A stretch of 64,000 bases of DNA, taken from the NCBI RefSeq assembly GCF_006538885.1, contig NZ_BJLY01000001.1:844409-908408 (forward strand). The letters run 5' to 3'. Both the position numbers and the translations under genes were made by a program. This stretch comes from Gluconobacter roseus NBRC 3990. GTDB taxonomy: Bacteria; Pseudomonadota; Alphaproteobacteria; Acetobacterales; Acetobacteraceae. This document shows positions 1-9,213 of the stretch, one piece after another (within the stretch, counting starts at the first letter, position 1; the number at the start of each line of letters is the position of its first letter). The notes below the pieces were generated by a model. It did no database searches. It was not told the origin of the DNA and saw nothing but the letters and a program-made list of their open reading frames with translations.

Positions 1-1195
1 CGATCGCAGCACCTGAGCGGTTGGTCGTGAACAGTAATGGTTCCAGCGGCAGGCCCCAGACTGTCACCACTTCGGCAGCCAGCAGCCACAGCGTGACCGG
101 AAGAGCCTCGGTTGCGCCCTTGTGGCCGATATACAGCTGCAGGAGCGGTTGTCCGGCAAACACGGTCAGCAGAAGAAGCGCGGTGCCAATTCCGCCGGCC
201 ATCAGGGCGATCTGACCGGTGAGGCGATAAAGGCGGTTCATGGCCCTGTCGCGCCACAGGCGGGCCATTTCGGGATAGACAGTCGTCTGGATCAGGGTTG
301 CAGGCTTTGCAATCCCTGCCGCGATCTGGCTGGCAATGCGATAATATCCGGCGCTGGTCGGACCGACGAACGCACCCACCACCAGCGTCCCGATATGGCC
401 AAAAGCCAGTGCGAGCGTCGAATTGAGGTTCGTGTTTAATGCAAAGCGCCAGATCCCGGGATAAGTGCGGAAGAACTGTCCGTTCAGGATATCGGGAACA
501 ATGCCGCGCATTTCCTGAAACAGGCCGCGGATCAGGTCACGGCGATACATCTCGCGGGTCGCCATGAAGAAGAGCGTCCCCCAGGCAGCGATCTCTGCGG
601 CGATCCATACGCTGGCCAGCGCGGCAACCGAAGCCCAGCCCAGAGCCATCGAGGCCGTGCCAACCACACGGACGATCGTGGCAACCGTCCCCTGCACGGC
701 AAGGAGGTCGTAGCGGTCAAAAACCCGCAGCAGACCGGTCGCGGTTGCTGATGCCATGAACAGGATGGAGACGCAGTAGATCACGCCAATGACATGGATC
801 TGCGGCGGCCATCCCAGAAAATTCATGGCCAGCAGGCTGATCAGAACACCGCCAGCAAACCCCAGCAGACCGCCGAAACTGTCCAGTAGAAGACTGAAGG
901 ATACGATTTTCTGAAAACTGCGACGATCGCCCTGCGTTAGGGGGCGCAGTCCAAAATGCAGGACCGTCTGCCATGACTGGAAATCGACGATATCGCCCAT
1001 CGTCCGTGCGAAGGCGTACATCATCGCAACGAGTCCGAAGCTGTAACTTCCCAATAGATGGGTCGCCATCCAGATATGGACGAGACTCAGCGGCGCATTG
1101 ACTGCACGTCCTCCGAGAAGGACGCCCAGATTGCTCATGACACGCTGAACTCCGCCTTTACGGGCGGTCTGGGGAGACGATGAATCGTCTGACAT
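1..1195 (-). CDS. Oligosaccharide/polysaccharide flippase (Wzx/MATE-like), 3' end cut by window edge
   Basis: I translated this frame from the reverse strand: it opens at the ATG at 1195 (MSDDSSSPQTARKGG) and stays open to base 1, so the C-terminus lies outside the window. A second in-frame Met (MSNLGVLLGG, about residue 20) could also be the start. The product is very hydrophobic, with repeated membrane segments such as GGLLGFAGGVLISLLAM and IGTALLLLTVFAG, and a GAFVGPTSAGYYRIASQIA stretch typical of the polysaccharide_synt/Wzx family. These inner-membrane proteins flip lipid-linked sugar repeat units for surface polysaccharide. The substrate cannot be told from the sequence and no glycan genes are adjacent inside the window. 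Confidence 0.8.
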   Translation of the reverse strand, partial: MSDDSSSPQTARKGGVQRVMSNLGVLLGGRAVNAPLSLVHIWMATHLLGSYSFGLVAMMYAFARTMGDIVDFQSWQTVLHFGLRPLTQGDRRSFQKIVSFSLLLDSFGGLLGFAGGVLISLLAMNFLGWPPQIHVIGVIYCVSILFMASATATGLLRVFDRYDLLAVQGTVATIVRVVGTASMALGWASVAALASVWIAAEIAAWGTLFFMATREMYRRDLIRGLFQEMRGIVPDILNGQFFRTYPGIWRFALNTNLNSTLALAFGHIGTLVVGAFVGPTSAGYYRIASQIAAGIAKPATLIQTTVYPEMARLWRDRAMNRLYRLTGQIALMAGGIGTALLLLTVFAGQPLLQLYIGHKGATEALPVTLWLLAAEVVTVWGLPLEPLLFTTNRSGAAI

Positions 1196-1421
1196 CAATT
1201 TATGGAAACTTTCGTGACAGTCTTGCCGTTAACTCTTTTCGGCATCAGAAATAGGCATTTCCCCGCAAATCTGAACTCACTTTTTGTGACCAAAGATTGC
1301 GCTTGCCTGCAGCATATCATTTTCTGTTGCGCATAATTCCCGTTCTGAAAAGCATGGTATGGACGTTGCGTCGTATGACAGGGATGTCATAAAGGAGCAT
1401 CAAAGCCTTACGGACAGTCCC

Positions 1422-2522
1422 ATGCAGACACTTTTTCAGGATGCCGCCTCGGCCCGGGCTGGAGCCTGGATGACCGTCAGTCTCCGGGCCATCACCGAAA
1501 ATTACGGTTTCGTTGCCGGATTGGCGCCGGAAGCAGAATGTGCGGCTGTCGTCAAAGCCGATGCTTATGGATTGGGAGCAGACAGGATAGCTCCTGTCCT
1601 CGCCGCGCAGAACGCAAAAACCTTTTTTGTAGCGCATCTGGATGAAGGCATTGCCTTGAGAGCCGTGCTACCAGATGTGCGTATTTTCGTCCTGCACGGC
1701 TTCATGCCTGGCTGCGAAGGTAGCATGCAGTCGCATGATCTTATTCCTGTTCTCAATGACCTCGATCAGGTCCGCAGTTGGAAACGGTTCTGCAACGGGA
1801 AAGGATATGCATTTCCGGCGGCACTTCAGTTTGATTCCGGAATGTCCCGTTTCGGGTTGAACTCCGCTGATCTTGACGATCACACGCTCTTTGATGGCCT
1901 GAACCTGCAACTGGTGATGAGCCATCTGGCCTGTGCTGATGAGCCGGACAATCTGTCCAATGACACGCAGCGGCAACGTTTTGTGGATATGGCGGCCTGC
2001 TTTCCAGGTGTTCCCCGTTCCCTTTCTGCATCATCCGGCATTTTCCTGGGGCCGGAGTATCATTTCGAGCTGATCCGTCCGGGGGCGGCCCTTTACGGAA
2101 TTGCGCCTTCAGAAGGCAACCGGATGCTCCGCCCGGTCGTCTCCCTTGATGCGCGGATCGTTCAGATCCGGACCGTGGAGGCTGGGGACCGCGTTGGATA
2201 CGGCCTGAGTTGGACAGCCATGAAACCAACGCGGGTCGCCACGCTCGGGCTGGGCTATGCAGACGGATTCTTTCGGGCGCAGGAGGGACGGGGAGCGGTC
2301 TGGCATGACCGGACGCGGCTCCCGGTTATCGGGCGTGTTTCGATGGACAGCATTTCCGTCGATCTGACTGAGGCTCCTGCCGATCTTGAGGCCGGCGATG
2401 TGCTGTCGGCGCTGGGACCGGCGCAGGATGTGGATGCGCTGGCCCGGTCAGCGGGGACGATCGGCTATGAGGTTCTGACGTCTCTGGGGAACCGTTTTCA
2501 TCGTGTCTATGTACCGCCCTGA
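1422..2522 (+). CDS. alr: Alanine racemase
   Basis: PLP-dependent alanine racemase that interconverts L- and D-alanine for peptidoglycan, in the cytoplasm. The PLP-lysine motif VVKADAYGLG lies near residue 45, and the second-domain signature with the catalytic tyrosine (DRVGYGLSW) is present, followed by GYADGF and GRVSMDSISVDLT, as in the Alr C-terminal beta domain. About 366 aa, normal for the family. The frame is open back to an ATG at 1359 (387 aa), but the extra 21 residues do not look like family sequence. A purine-rich AAAGGAG at 1391-1397 is rather far from 1422, so the start is uncertain. It ends 6 bases from the convergent TonB receptor gene. Confidence 0.93.
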   Translation: MQTLFQDAASARAGAWMTVSLRAITENYGFVAGLAPEAECAAVVKADAYGLGADRIAPVLAAQNAKTFFVAHLDEGIALRAVLPDVRIFVLHGFMPGCEGSMQSHDLIPVLNDLDQVRSWKRFCNGKGYAFPAALQFDSGMSRFGLNSADLDDHTLFDGLNLQLVMSHLACADEPDNLSNDTQRQRFVDMAACFPGVPRSLSASSGIFLGPEYHFELIRPGAALYGIAPSEGNRMLRPVVSLDARIVQIRTVEAGDRVGYGLSWTAMKPTRVATLGLGYADGFFRAQEGRGAVWHDRTRLPVIGRVSMDSISVDLTEAPADLEAGDVLSALGPAQDVDALARSAGTIGYEVLTSLGNRFHRVYVPP

Positions 2523-2528
2523 TCTGTT

Positions 2529-5189
2529 TCAGACCGATTTGCGGATCGAGAGCGAGATGGTCCGCCCGAGTGGGTCCAGAAAGGCGGGTTCGTAGCCGGC
2601 CGGGGTAATGCCGGAGCCATTGCGGGCGCGGATGCGGCTGTTGAAGAGATTGCTGACCGAAACCATGACGCGAAAGTTCTTTGCCCAGGGTCGGTTCTGC
2701 CAGCGCGGAATTTCCCCCAGATCGGCAAAGCCCGTCATATCCACTGTTGCCAGATCGCTGAAAAACAGGCTGTTGGCGTGCGTACTGGCCAGGGTGGATG
2801 TTCCGGACTGCCATTTGGTGACGAGGCGGAAGCCGAACCCGTTCTTGAAGACGCCGCCCTGAAGCTCGACTTCATGCCGCGGTTGGCCGCCCGTTCCGCC
2901 AATAGTGCCGCCGTCCAGCAGATCAATCGGTGGCAGGCCGGCACGCAGTTGCACGGTGTCTTTCAGGCGCCAGACCTGCGTGAGGACAATATAGTACCGT
3001 CCACCAGCGCCATGTTTTCCGCCCCTGCCGGAAGGCTTTTTCCCCAAAGGACGCGAAAAAGAGAACGTCGCGTTCCACTCATTGCGCTTTTCCATGACCG
3101 CATTGACCGGCCGGATATCGACAACATCAAGAATCCCGTCCGAATTGCGCTGATAGCGGTCAGGGAAGGCCTCTTCGATCGCAGCGGTCGCGGTTGGCAG
3201 GCTTATGACCGGATTGTGGTTGCGGTCCCGCACATAATTGACATGCAGCCGTGCACCTTCGAGAAAATCCGGAGCAATGATCGTCCCGATGCTGATTTCG
3301 TGCCGGTCCGCCGCCCGAAGGTTCCTGTTGCCGCCCGAGATGGTCGTCACCTGCACCGAGCGTCCGGTGACGTAATCATAGGTCGTGACATTTGGCGTCT
3401 CGATCTGCGGGGCAATCAGATCCGTGGCTGCTGGTGCTTCGGTACGATCGGTGACGGAGAACGGGAACTGGATCCATGACACGGGCTCCCATGTCACGCC
3501 CCCGCCAATTGTGCCCAGAGTTCCGAAATGCGACACCTGACTAATAGCACCGTTGATGTTCGCATCGAGCTTGCCCAGAAACGACAGGACGTGTTTGCGC
3601 GCATTGGCAATCGGAATATCGCCGTTAATCTGCAGGGTGCCGACATCGCGGCTGATATGGGTCCGCTGCAGTTTGCCCTGACTGAGCGATGTCGCATTCT
3701 GCTCGGTTATGGTGCCGGTCGGGGCGATGCTGGTCGAGACATCACCGGCAGGCAGGGAAAAGACCGAACCCGACAGCAGCCCCGTGACCTTGCCGGTCGT
3801 GCCGGTGGTGTGTCCGTGATTGACTAGGCGATTGTTCAGCCAGCTCCGGTCTACGGCCGAGAACGGATCGAAGGTCGTCATCCCGTCGGTCAGCGCCGTC
3901 TGGGCGCCGGTCAGGTCAAGTCCGGTCTGGCTGTTGGTCGTTGTGGTAGAGCGGTCGAAACTTCCGGTGCTGTTCCATTTCCAGCTTCGGACATCGCCGT
4001 TGAAATTCACTCCGGCATGAACCGCATCCGTATGGGATGTCTGCTGGAGTGCGGAGACATTCGTGTAGTCCCGGTATAGCAATGTGTCCTGCGAGAAGGG
4101 CGAATACAGGCTGGTGGAAGGAAGTGTGAGGATGCCCCGCGCCGGGCCCTGAAGGCTTTCGGAATCGCTACGCGTATAGCTGGCGTTGAAGGAGGCCGAG
4201 ACTGTTTTGAAGATCTGGTCCGCATAGACGCCGTTCAGACTCAGTTCATGCGTTCTGGGCTGAAGGCTGTAGTCTGACGCATTCGAACTGACATGCGGTG
4301 CATTGGCGTAGGTTGTGAAATCCTGAAGGGTCGGGATCTGTCCGGCTGCGAGTGAGGGTACGCCAGCCGAAGTCACGCTTTGCCCCACAAGCCTATCCAG
4401 CGCCGGATCAAGACTTCCTCCGTCGGCGGATGCGATGTTGCCCGCATTGGAATAGAGACTGCTGGCGGAAGGCGGGGTCACGCCGCGGTCACTGTCGAGC
4501 AGACGGGCCTGTGCTTCATACCGGGCACTCAGATTGATCCGACGATCCCCGGAGAGCTTCGTGAAACTGGCACCAAGAACACCGTCATTGCCGCCACCAT
4601 CTGTGGATGTGCTGCCATAGGCCCGCATCCGGACGGCACGGAAGTGCTTGACGGTAATGATGTTCACCACACGCTCATCGGCCGGATAGCCGTAGCGCAG
4701 GGCTTCTTCCTCGGTGAATATCTCGACACGGGCGATGGCCTCGAACGGCAGATCGTTGACTTCCTGCATCCCCGAGATGCGCTTGCCGTTCAGAAGCACG
4801 ACCGGCGTGTTCCCCGTCGCACCGCGTCCCGAGCGTGTTTCCGGGGCAATGGCCGTCAGGAGATCGGCCGCGGTATCGACGCCGTATGAGCGGATTTCGT
4901 CAGCCTGGATCTGCATGATCGGCTTGGCGTCACCCAGCACGGCTCCGGCCGGCTTGTGGGCTTTGACGACAATCTTCTCGCCTCCGTTCACTGATGTCGT
5001 GGACGTGGTGACTGTCGTTGCATTGTGCTGCGGGGCTGCCGGTGCGGCGGTGGCACCGGATGTGGTCTGAGCGAGTGTGGAGACAGCAGGAAACAGGCTG
5101 CCAAGACCCCAGACGAGGCTGAGAGCCGGACGCAGCATGGGGCGTGTCAGAGGAAGGGTGACTTGAATTTTCAGGTCATGATCTGACAT
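2529..5189 (-). CDS. TonB-dependent outer-membrane receptor
   Basis: Large outer-membrane protein (about 886 aa) with an N-terminal signal-like hydrophobic stretch (LSLVWGLGSLFPAVSTLAQ), a low-complexity Ala/Thr linker, then a plug domain: GDAKPIMQIQADEIRSYGVDTAADLL, TPVVLLNGKRISGMQEVNDLP and IARVEIFTEEEALRYGYPADERVVNIIT. The rest is beta-barrel-like with alternating aromatic strands, ending in RTISLSIRKSV. It lacks the RGF pattern of siderophore receptors; its closest style is the larger receptors that take up carbohydrates or peptides. I chose the start MSDHDLK (5189) over the upstream Met at 5255 because AGGAG lies before it and the extra 22 residues are Cys/His-rich. No substrate genes flank it. 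Confidence 0.85.
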   Translation of the reverse strand: MSDHDLKIQVTLPLTRPMLRPALSLVWGLGSLFPAVSTLAQTTSGATAAPAAPQHNATTVTTSTTSVNGGEKIVVKAHKPAGAVLGDAKPIMQIQADEIRSYGVDTAADLLTAIAPETRSGRGATGNTPVVLLNGKRISGMQEVNDLPFEAIARVEIFTEEEALRYGYPADERVVNIITVKHFRAVRMRAYGSTSTDGGGNDGVLGASFTKLSGDRRINLSARYEAQARLLDSDRGVTPPSASSLYSNAGNIASADGGSLDPALDRLVGQSVTSAGVPSLAAGQIPTLQDFTTYANAPHVSSNASDYSLQPRTHELSLNGVYADQIFKTVSASFNASYTRSDSESLQGPARGILTLPSTSLYSPFSQDTLLYRDYTNVSALQQTSHTDAVHAGVNFNGDVRSWKWNSTGSFDRSTTTTNSQTGLDLTGAQTALTDGMTTFDPFSAVDRSWLNNRLVNHGHTTGTTGKVTGLLSGSVFSLPAGDVSTSIAPTGTITEQNATSLSQGKLQRTHISRDVGTLQINGDIPIANARKHVLSFLGKLDANINGAISQVSHFGTLGTIGGGVTWEPVSWIQFPFSVTDRTEAPAATDLIAPQIETPNVTTYDYVTGRSVQVTTISGGNRNLRAADRHEISIGTIIAPDFLEGARLHVNYVRDRNHNPVISLPTATAAIEEAFPDRYQRNSDGILDVVDIRPVNAVMEKRNEWNATFSFSRPLGKKPSGRGGKHGAGGRYYIVLTQVWRLKDTVQLRAGLPPIDLLDGGTIGGTGGQPRHEVELQGGVFKNGFGFRLVTKWQSGTSTLASTHANSLFFSDLATVDMTGFADLGEIPRWQNRPWAKNFRVMVSVSNLFNSRIRARNGSGITPAGYEPAFLDPLGRTISLSIRKSV

Positions 5190-5342
5190 GCGCTCTTTTG
5201 CGTGCTCCTGCATTGCGTGCGGGCCGGAATGTCCGCAGCGGGTGCAGAATGTCACGAATCTGTAAGGATATCGTGGCAGTAGAAGGTCATTTGAGGCTGT
5301 TTCTGACGGATTTTCTTCTGTATGTCGAGACTAAAGGGACCT

Positions 5343-5930
5343 CTAGCTGGCAACCATGTTCCGGCTACGCACCATATTGCGGCGGGTTTCCTCGTCCAGA
5401 ATTTCCCGGATGCGACGGGTCAGTTCCGTGGCGTCCGTATATTTGCGGCCATAGGTCAGATTGAACGTATGGTCGAAATCATCCGGATTGAGGCCGGCAT
5501 TGTGCTGGCTGATCGTCTCGATCTTGTCGAAAGCCTTGGCTAACCGGGCTTCGGGAGACGCCGCATTCTCGTATTCGTCCCATAGCGCCAGAAATTCTGC
5601 CTGCAGATCATCGGGCAGGGGGGCCATGATCGTCAGCAGATCCTCGCGTTCCTGCGCGGCCTTGTTGGCAGAGGCCTGGAGCGAAATGGCGGGAACATCG
5701 CCGTGGATGGCCTCGCCCAGATCGTGGAGGATGCAGATTTTCAGCAGTTTCAGAAGGTTGATGCCTTCAAGCTGGTCGGCGAAGGTCATGACCAGCAGGC
5801 AAAGCGCCCAGGTATGCTCGGCCGTGCTTTCGGTCTGGCCGCCATGGGTATAGGTCCGTCTGAGGATATCCTTGAGGCGGGAGGCTTCCCGGAGAAAATC
5901 GAGGCGCTTTTCAAGATCGCCTTTTGTCAT
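5343..5930 (-). CDS. HD-domain hydrolase (YfbR-like 5'-nucleotidase family)
   Basis: 195 aa metal-dependent phosphohydrolase of the HD superfamily. The metal-binding residues are visible in order: ESTAEHTWALCLLVM (first His), ICILHDLGEAIHGDVP (HD pair) and a downstream Asp in KAFDKIETISQHN. This arrangement is typical of YfbR-like deoxyribonucleoside 5'-monophosphatases and the related HD_3 family, which act in the cytoplasm. The Met at 5930 (MTKGDLEKRLDFL) fits the family start; the frame is open upstream to 6050 but that part overlaps another small reading frame. The exact substrate is inferred from the family only. Confidence 0.82.
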   Translation of the reverse strand: MTKGDLEKRLDFLREASRLKDILRRTYTHGGQTESTAEHTWALCLLVMTFADQLEGINLLKLLKICILHDLGEAIHGDVPAISLQASANKAAQEREDLLTIMAPLPDDLQAEFLALWDEYENAASPEARLAKAFDKIETISQHNAGLNPDDFDHTFNLTYGRKYTDATELTRRIREILDEETRRNMVRSRNMVAS

Positions 5931-5979
5931 GCAGTGGGTCCTGTCTGTGACGGTGCGCGATACGGCCGTTGCGGGAGAT

Positions 5980-6105
5980 TTATCCGACAAGCGCATACAG
6001 GACTTCATATCCCACAAAGACCGCAACGGCCAGAAGCACGAGCAGAACAAGAAATCCGGGCCCGTTCTGAAGGGATTTCAGCATTTTGACTATCAACGCG
6101 GGCAT
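5980..6105 (-). CDS. Small single-span membrane protein (41 aa), hypothetical
   Basis: Not among long open frames; I read it directly from the reverse complement. ATG at 6105 gives MPALIVKMLKSLQNGPG, then one hydrophobic segment (FLVLLVLLAVAVFVGYEVLYALVG) and a TAA ending at 5980. It sits 49 bases upstream of the HD hydrolase on the same strand and may be co-transcribed with it. Short Met/Lys/Leu-rich N-terminus, one transmembrane helix and a very short tail are typical of bacterial membrane microproteins. I see only a weak GGA ribosome site. Function unknown. Confidence 0.4.
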   Translation of the reverse strand: MPALIVKMLKSLQNGPGFLVLLVLLAVAVFVGYEVLYALVG

Positions 6106-6312
6106 GAGACATGTTCCGTAAAAAGAAGTTTGATCCGCAAGCGCCAGTCAACGGGATCCCTGTTCATTCACAATCCTAGCATTTCCATCAGCCTCCCTGT
6201 TGGAATTTCTTTGCAAAATTCTGTGCTGTCATTCTCTGTTACGTTCTCTCCTTGAGAACACCATATTTGGCTCTGCATCTGAGAGCCTGAAATATTTTCG
6301 GTGGAGCTGTTC

Positions 6313-6531
6313 ATGAAGAAGATTGTTGCCCTGGTTCTTGGAGCCGGTCTGTCCCTGTCGCTTGCAGCCTGTGATGGTCCTTATGATGGACGTCGTGATG
6401 GCGGACACCATCATCATCGCCATGACGACCGGGGTTATGGCGGTCAAAATATGGGTGGTCCCGGCATGAACGGTGGAGGCATGAACGGGCAGGGTATGAG
6501 TGGCGGTCCGGGACGTCAGGGCGGCTGGTAA
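6313..6531 (+). CDS. Small His/Met/Gly-rich lipoprotein
   Basis: 72 aa. A signal peptide (MKKIVALVLGAGLSLSL) ends in the lipobox LAAC, so the mature protein should start with lipidated Cys21. The mature part has a histidine cluster (GGHHHHRHDD) followed by Gly/Met/Asn repeats (GGPGMNGGGMNGQGMSGGPG). Such His and Met runs can bind metal ions, but this is inference. The ATG at 6313 has GGAGCTG just upstream. A hairpin follows at 6544-6571 (GGACGCGCCC / GGGCGTGTCC) without a T-run. The GGPGMNG motif recurs in the RcnB-like protein at 32003-32455. Confidence 0.65.
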   Translation: MKKIVALVLGAGLSLSLAACDGPYDGRRDGGHHHHRHDDRGYGGQNMGGPGMNGGGMNGQGMSGGPGRQGGW

Positions 6532-6679
6532 CAGCCTCTATCGGGACGCGCCCGTTCAGTAGGGCGTGTCCTAACTCTGATGGGAGTGGCGCGGTCCGGA
6601 TTTGACGTTCCGGTCTGGCTGTCGCTGAATGCGGTCCTGAATTCTGCCAGGCCCCTCTCATCCGGACATCCACACCTCG

Positions 6680-8101
6680 ATGACTGCACCGCGTTCGCCT
6701 TCCAGCCCGGAATCTTCTCCGGAGACAGGCTGGTTTCCCATTTCCATCCGGCTTTCCGGTGCCCGCGTCCTGCTGGTAGGTGGAGGAGAAATTGCCCTCA
6801 ACAAGGGGCGTCTTCTGCTTGACCACGGTGCGCGGATCGACGTTCTGGCCGAACAACTGCATCCGGTTGTTCAGGGATGGGTTGAGGCCGGTCTGGTTCA
6901 CCATATTGGCGGCCGGGCGGAGGAACTTACCCTGCGGACCTGTCTGCCGGGTTGCCGACTGGTTTACGCTGCAACGGACAGCCGGGAGACCAACCGGCAG
7001 GTCGCGGCCATTGCTGATGAACTGAACATTCCCGTCTGCGCGGTGGATGATTCCCAACCCTCAAGCTTTATCACGCCCGCGCAGGTGCGCCGGGGTGGGG
7101 TAAGGGTAGCTGTTTCTACAGGCGGGGCCGCCCCCGTGCTCGCCCGTCGTCTGCGTGAGCAGATTGAAACACTTCTGCCGGAAGGCACGGGGCGTCTGGC
7201 TGCCTATATGCAGTCGCGGCGCGTGCTGGTGTCAGGGCGTTATCCCGAGGTTCAGGACCGCAAACGTATCTGGGAAGATTTTCTCGATGGCCCAGGAGCG
7301 GAAGTCGCGCAGTCCGGTGACGAGAGCCGGGCCGATGCATATCTTCAGACGCTTCTGGATGCGCCGCGCAAAACAGGAGAAGTCTGGCTTGTCGGTGCAG
7401 GCCCTGGTGATCCGGATCTGCTGACGCTCAAGGCATTGCGCCTGATGCAGAATGCGGACTCCGTTCTCTACGACAACCTGCTCTCGCCAGCCCTGCTGGA
7501 TATGGTGCGCCGGGATGCAGAGCTTGTTTTTGTCGGCAAGCAGCGGGACCGGCATGCCCTGCCGCAGGATGAGATCAACCGCGAAATGATCCGTCGCGCA
7601 CAGGCCGGCGAGCGTGTCCTGCGACTCAAGGGAGGCGATCCATTCATTTTCGGACGTGGTGGCGAGGAAATCGAGGCTCTGGTCGAAGCCGGTGTTGCCT
7701 TCCGTCTGGTGCCGGGCATTTCGGCGGCTAATGGATGTGCTGCATGCTCCGGTATTCCCCTGACGCATCGTGATTGCGCGCAGGCCTGCCTGTTCGTGAC
7801 CGGCCATGCGAAGGCCGATGGTGTGCTGGACCTGCCATGGGACGACATGGCCGACCGGCGCCAGACCGTCGTGATCTATATGGGCATCTCGACCCTGCCA
7901 CAGCTTGCCGCCGGACTGATGGGAAAAGGACTGCCCGCGGACTGGCCGGTGGCAATCGTCGAGCGTGGAACACAGCCGGGCCAGCGCGTCTTCACCGGAA
8001 CGCTGGAGACGATTGCCGGACAGGCCGCCGAGGCGCAGGTGAAGTCACCCGCACTGGTAATCGTCGGGCAGGTGGTCCGGCACCGGGTTATCTCGCCGTA
8101 A
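6680..8101 (+). CDS. cysG: Siroheme synthase (CysG, trifunctional)
   Basis: 473 aa fusion with all three CysG activities. The N-terminal part is precorrin-2 dehydrogenase/ferrochelatase: GARVLLVGGGEIALNKGRLLL (NAD-binding loop, about residues 27-47), YAATDSRETNRQVAA and RRGGVRVAVSTGGAAPVLARRLR. From about residue 220 comes uroporphyrinogen-III methyltransferase: VWLVGAGPGDPDLLTLKAL, LRLKGGDPFIFGRGGEE and VPGISAANGCAA. It makes siroheme for sulfite reductase, in the cytoplasm. The Met at 6680 is the first that leaves the N-terminal Rossmann part intact. No sulfite reductase gene is adjacent. Confidence 0.95.
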   Translation: MTAPRSPSSPESSPETGWFPISIRLSGARVLLVGGGEIALNKGRLLLDHGARIDVLAEQLHPVVQGWVEAGLVHHIGGRAEELTLRTCLPGCRLVYAATDSRETNRQVAAIADELNIPVCAVDDSQPSSFITPAQVRRGGVRVAVSTGGAAPVLARRLREQIETLLPEGTGRLAAYMQSRRVLVSGRYPEVQDRKRIWEDFLDGPGAEVAQSGDESRADAYLQTLLDAPRKTGEVWLVGAGPGDPDLLTLKALRLMQNADSVLYDNLLSPALLDMVRRDAELVFVGKQRDRHALPQDEINREMIRRAQAGERVLRLKGGDPFIFGRGGEEIEALVEAGVAFRLVPGISAANGCAACSGIPLTHRDCAQACLFVTGHAKADGVLDLPWDDMADRRQTVVIYMGISTLPQLAAGLMGKGLPADWPVAIVERGTQPGQRVFTGTLETIAGQAAEAQVKSPALVIVGQVVRHRVISP

Positions 8102-8253
8102 CTTGATGTGTTCTGCATGGCAGGAAGATCCGCTCTTTCAGCCATGCTCGCAGCGCATATCCCTCTTTACGCTCCCGCGGGTTGCCCGCATGCGTCAGGG
8201 CCTGTGAAACTCCTGTTCTTTCAGTCACATCGCGATCCAATCACCGAGGTCCC

Positions 8254-9210
8254 ATGACCACACTTGCGTCCATTATCGTCTCGATCGCAGAGGAAATGCG
8301 CACGGCCTCCGAACGCGGGACCGTTGCCAATTACATTCCTCCGCTTGCCCGGGTGGATCTGGACCGGTTCGGTATGGCAGTGGTCGGCATGGACGGGGCG
8401 ACCCATACGGTCGGGGATGCGGAGGTCCCGTTCTCGGTCCAGAGCGTTTCCAAAGTGTTCAGCCTGAGCATGGCGCTCAATGCGATGGGTGAAGAGCTAT
8501 GGGGCCGGGTGCGTCAGGAGCCTTCGGGCAGCGCCTTCAACTCCATCGTTCAGCTCGAAAACGAGCACGGCATTCCCCGCAATCCGTTTATCAATGCGGG
8601 TGCCATCGTCATCGCGGATATTCTGGTCTCGCGTTATGGCCGCGAGAACGCCCAGACCCGCCTGCTGGAGTTCCTGCGTCCGCTGGTGAGCGATCCTGCT
8701 TCAATCGACATCGACACAGACGTCGCCCGGCAGGAGCGCGCGACCGGTTTTCGCAACATGGCGCTTGCAAACTACATGCGGACATTCGGCAATATCCGCA
8801 ACGTGGTCGAGGACACGCTGGATTTCTATTTCCATCAATGCGCCCTTACCATGAGCTGCCACCAGTTGGCACAAGTCGGGACCTATCTCATGACGGGCGG
8901 CCGGAACCCACTCACAGGCGAACGCGTGATGTCCGAGCGCAATGCCCAGACGATCCTCGCACTAATGATGATGTGTGGCCATTATGACGGCTCGGGCGCT
9001 TTCGCCATCCGCGTTGGCCTCCCCGGAAAATCCGGCGTGGGTGGTGGTATTCTGGCGGTTGCGCCGGGTGTTGCGTCCATTGCAGTGTGGTCGCCGGGGC
9101 TGAATGCACAGGGGAACTCCCTGTTGGGGACACGGGCGCTGGAACGGCTTGTTCAGCACACGGGGTGGTCGGTTTTCCGGGCGAACCCGTGGGTTGCCAA
9201 CCCCACCTGA
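8254..9210 (+). CDS. glsA: Glutaminase
   Basis: 318 aa serine-dependent beta-lactamase-fold glutaminase that hydrolyses L-glutamine to glutamate and ammonia in the cytoplasm. The catalytic Ser-x-x-Lys is at residues 64-67 ([11 protein letters not shown]); other family signatures are [47 protein letters not shown] and [17 protein letters not shown]. Length is usual for the family. The ATG at 8254 was preferred to 8182 because the upstream 24 residues are not family-like. It ends 3 bases before the convergent mntH. Confidence 0.95.
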   Translation: MTTLASIIVSIAEEMRTASERGTVANYIPPLARVDLDRFGMAVVGMDGATHTVGDAEVPFSVQSVSKVFSLSMALNAMGEELWGRVRQEPSGSAFNSIVQLENEHGIPRNPFINAGAIVIADILVSRYGRENAQTRLLEFLRPLVSDPASIDIDTDVARQERATGFRNMALANYMRTFGNIRNVVEDTLDFYFHQCALTMSCHQLAQVGTYLMTGGRNPLTGERVMSERNAQTILALMMMCGHYDGSGAFAIRVGLPGKSGVGGGILAVAPGVASIAVWSPGLNAQGNSLLGTRALERLVQHTGWSVFRANPWVANPT

Positions 9211-9213
9211 CTC

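Noticed and set aside
1..440. Plus-strand frames of 64 and 105 codons at the left edge
   Set aside because: Shadows of the minus-strand flippase, which is open from 1195 to the window edge.
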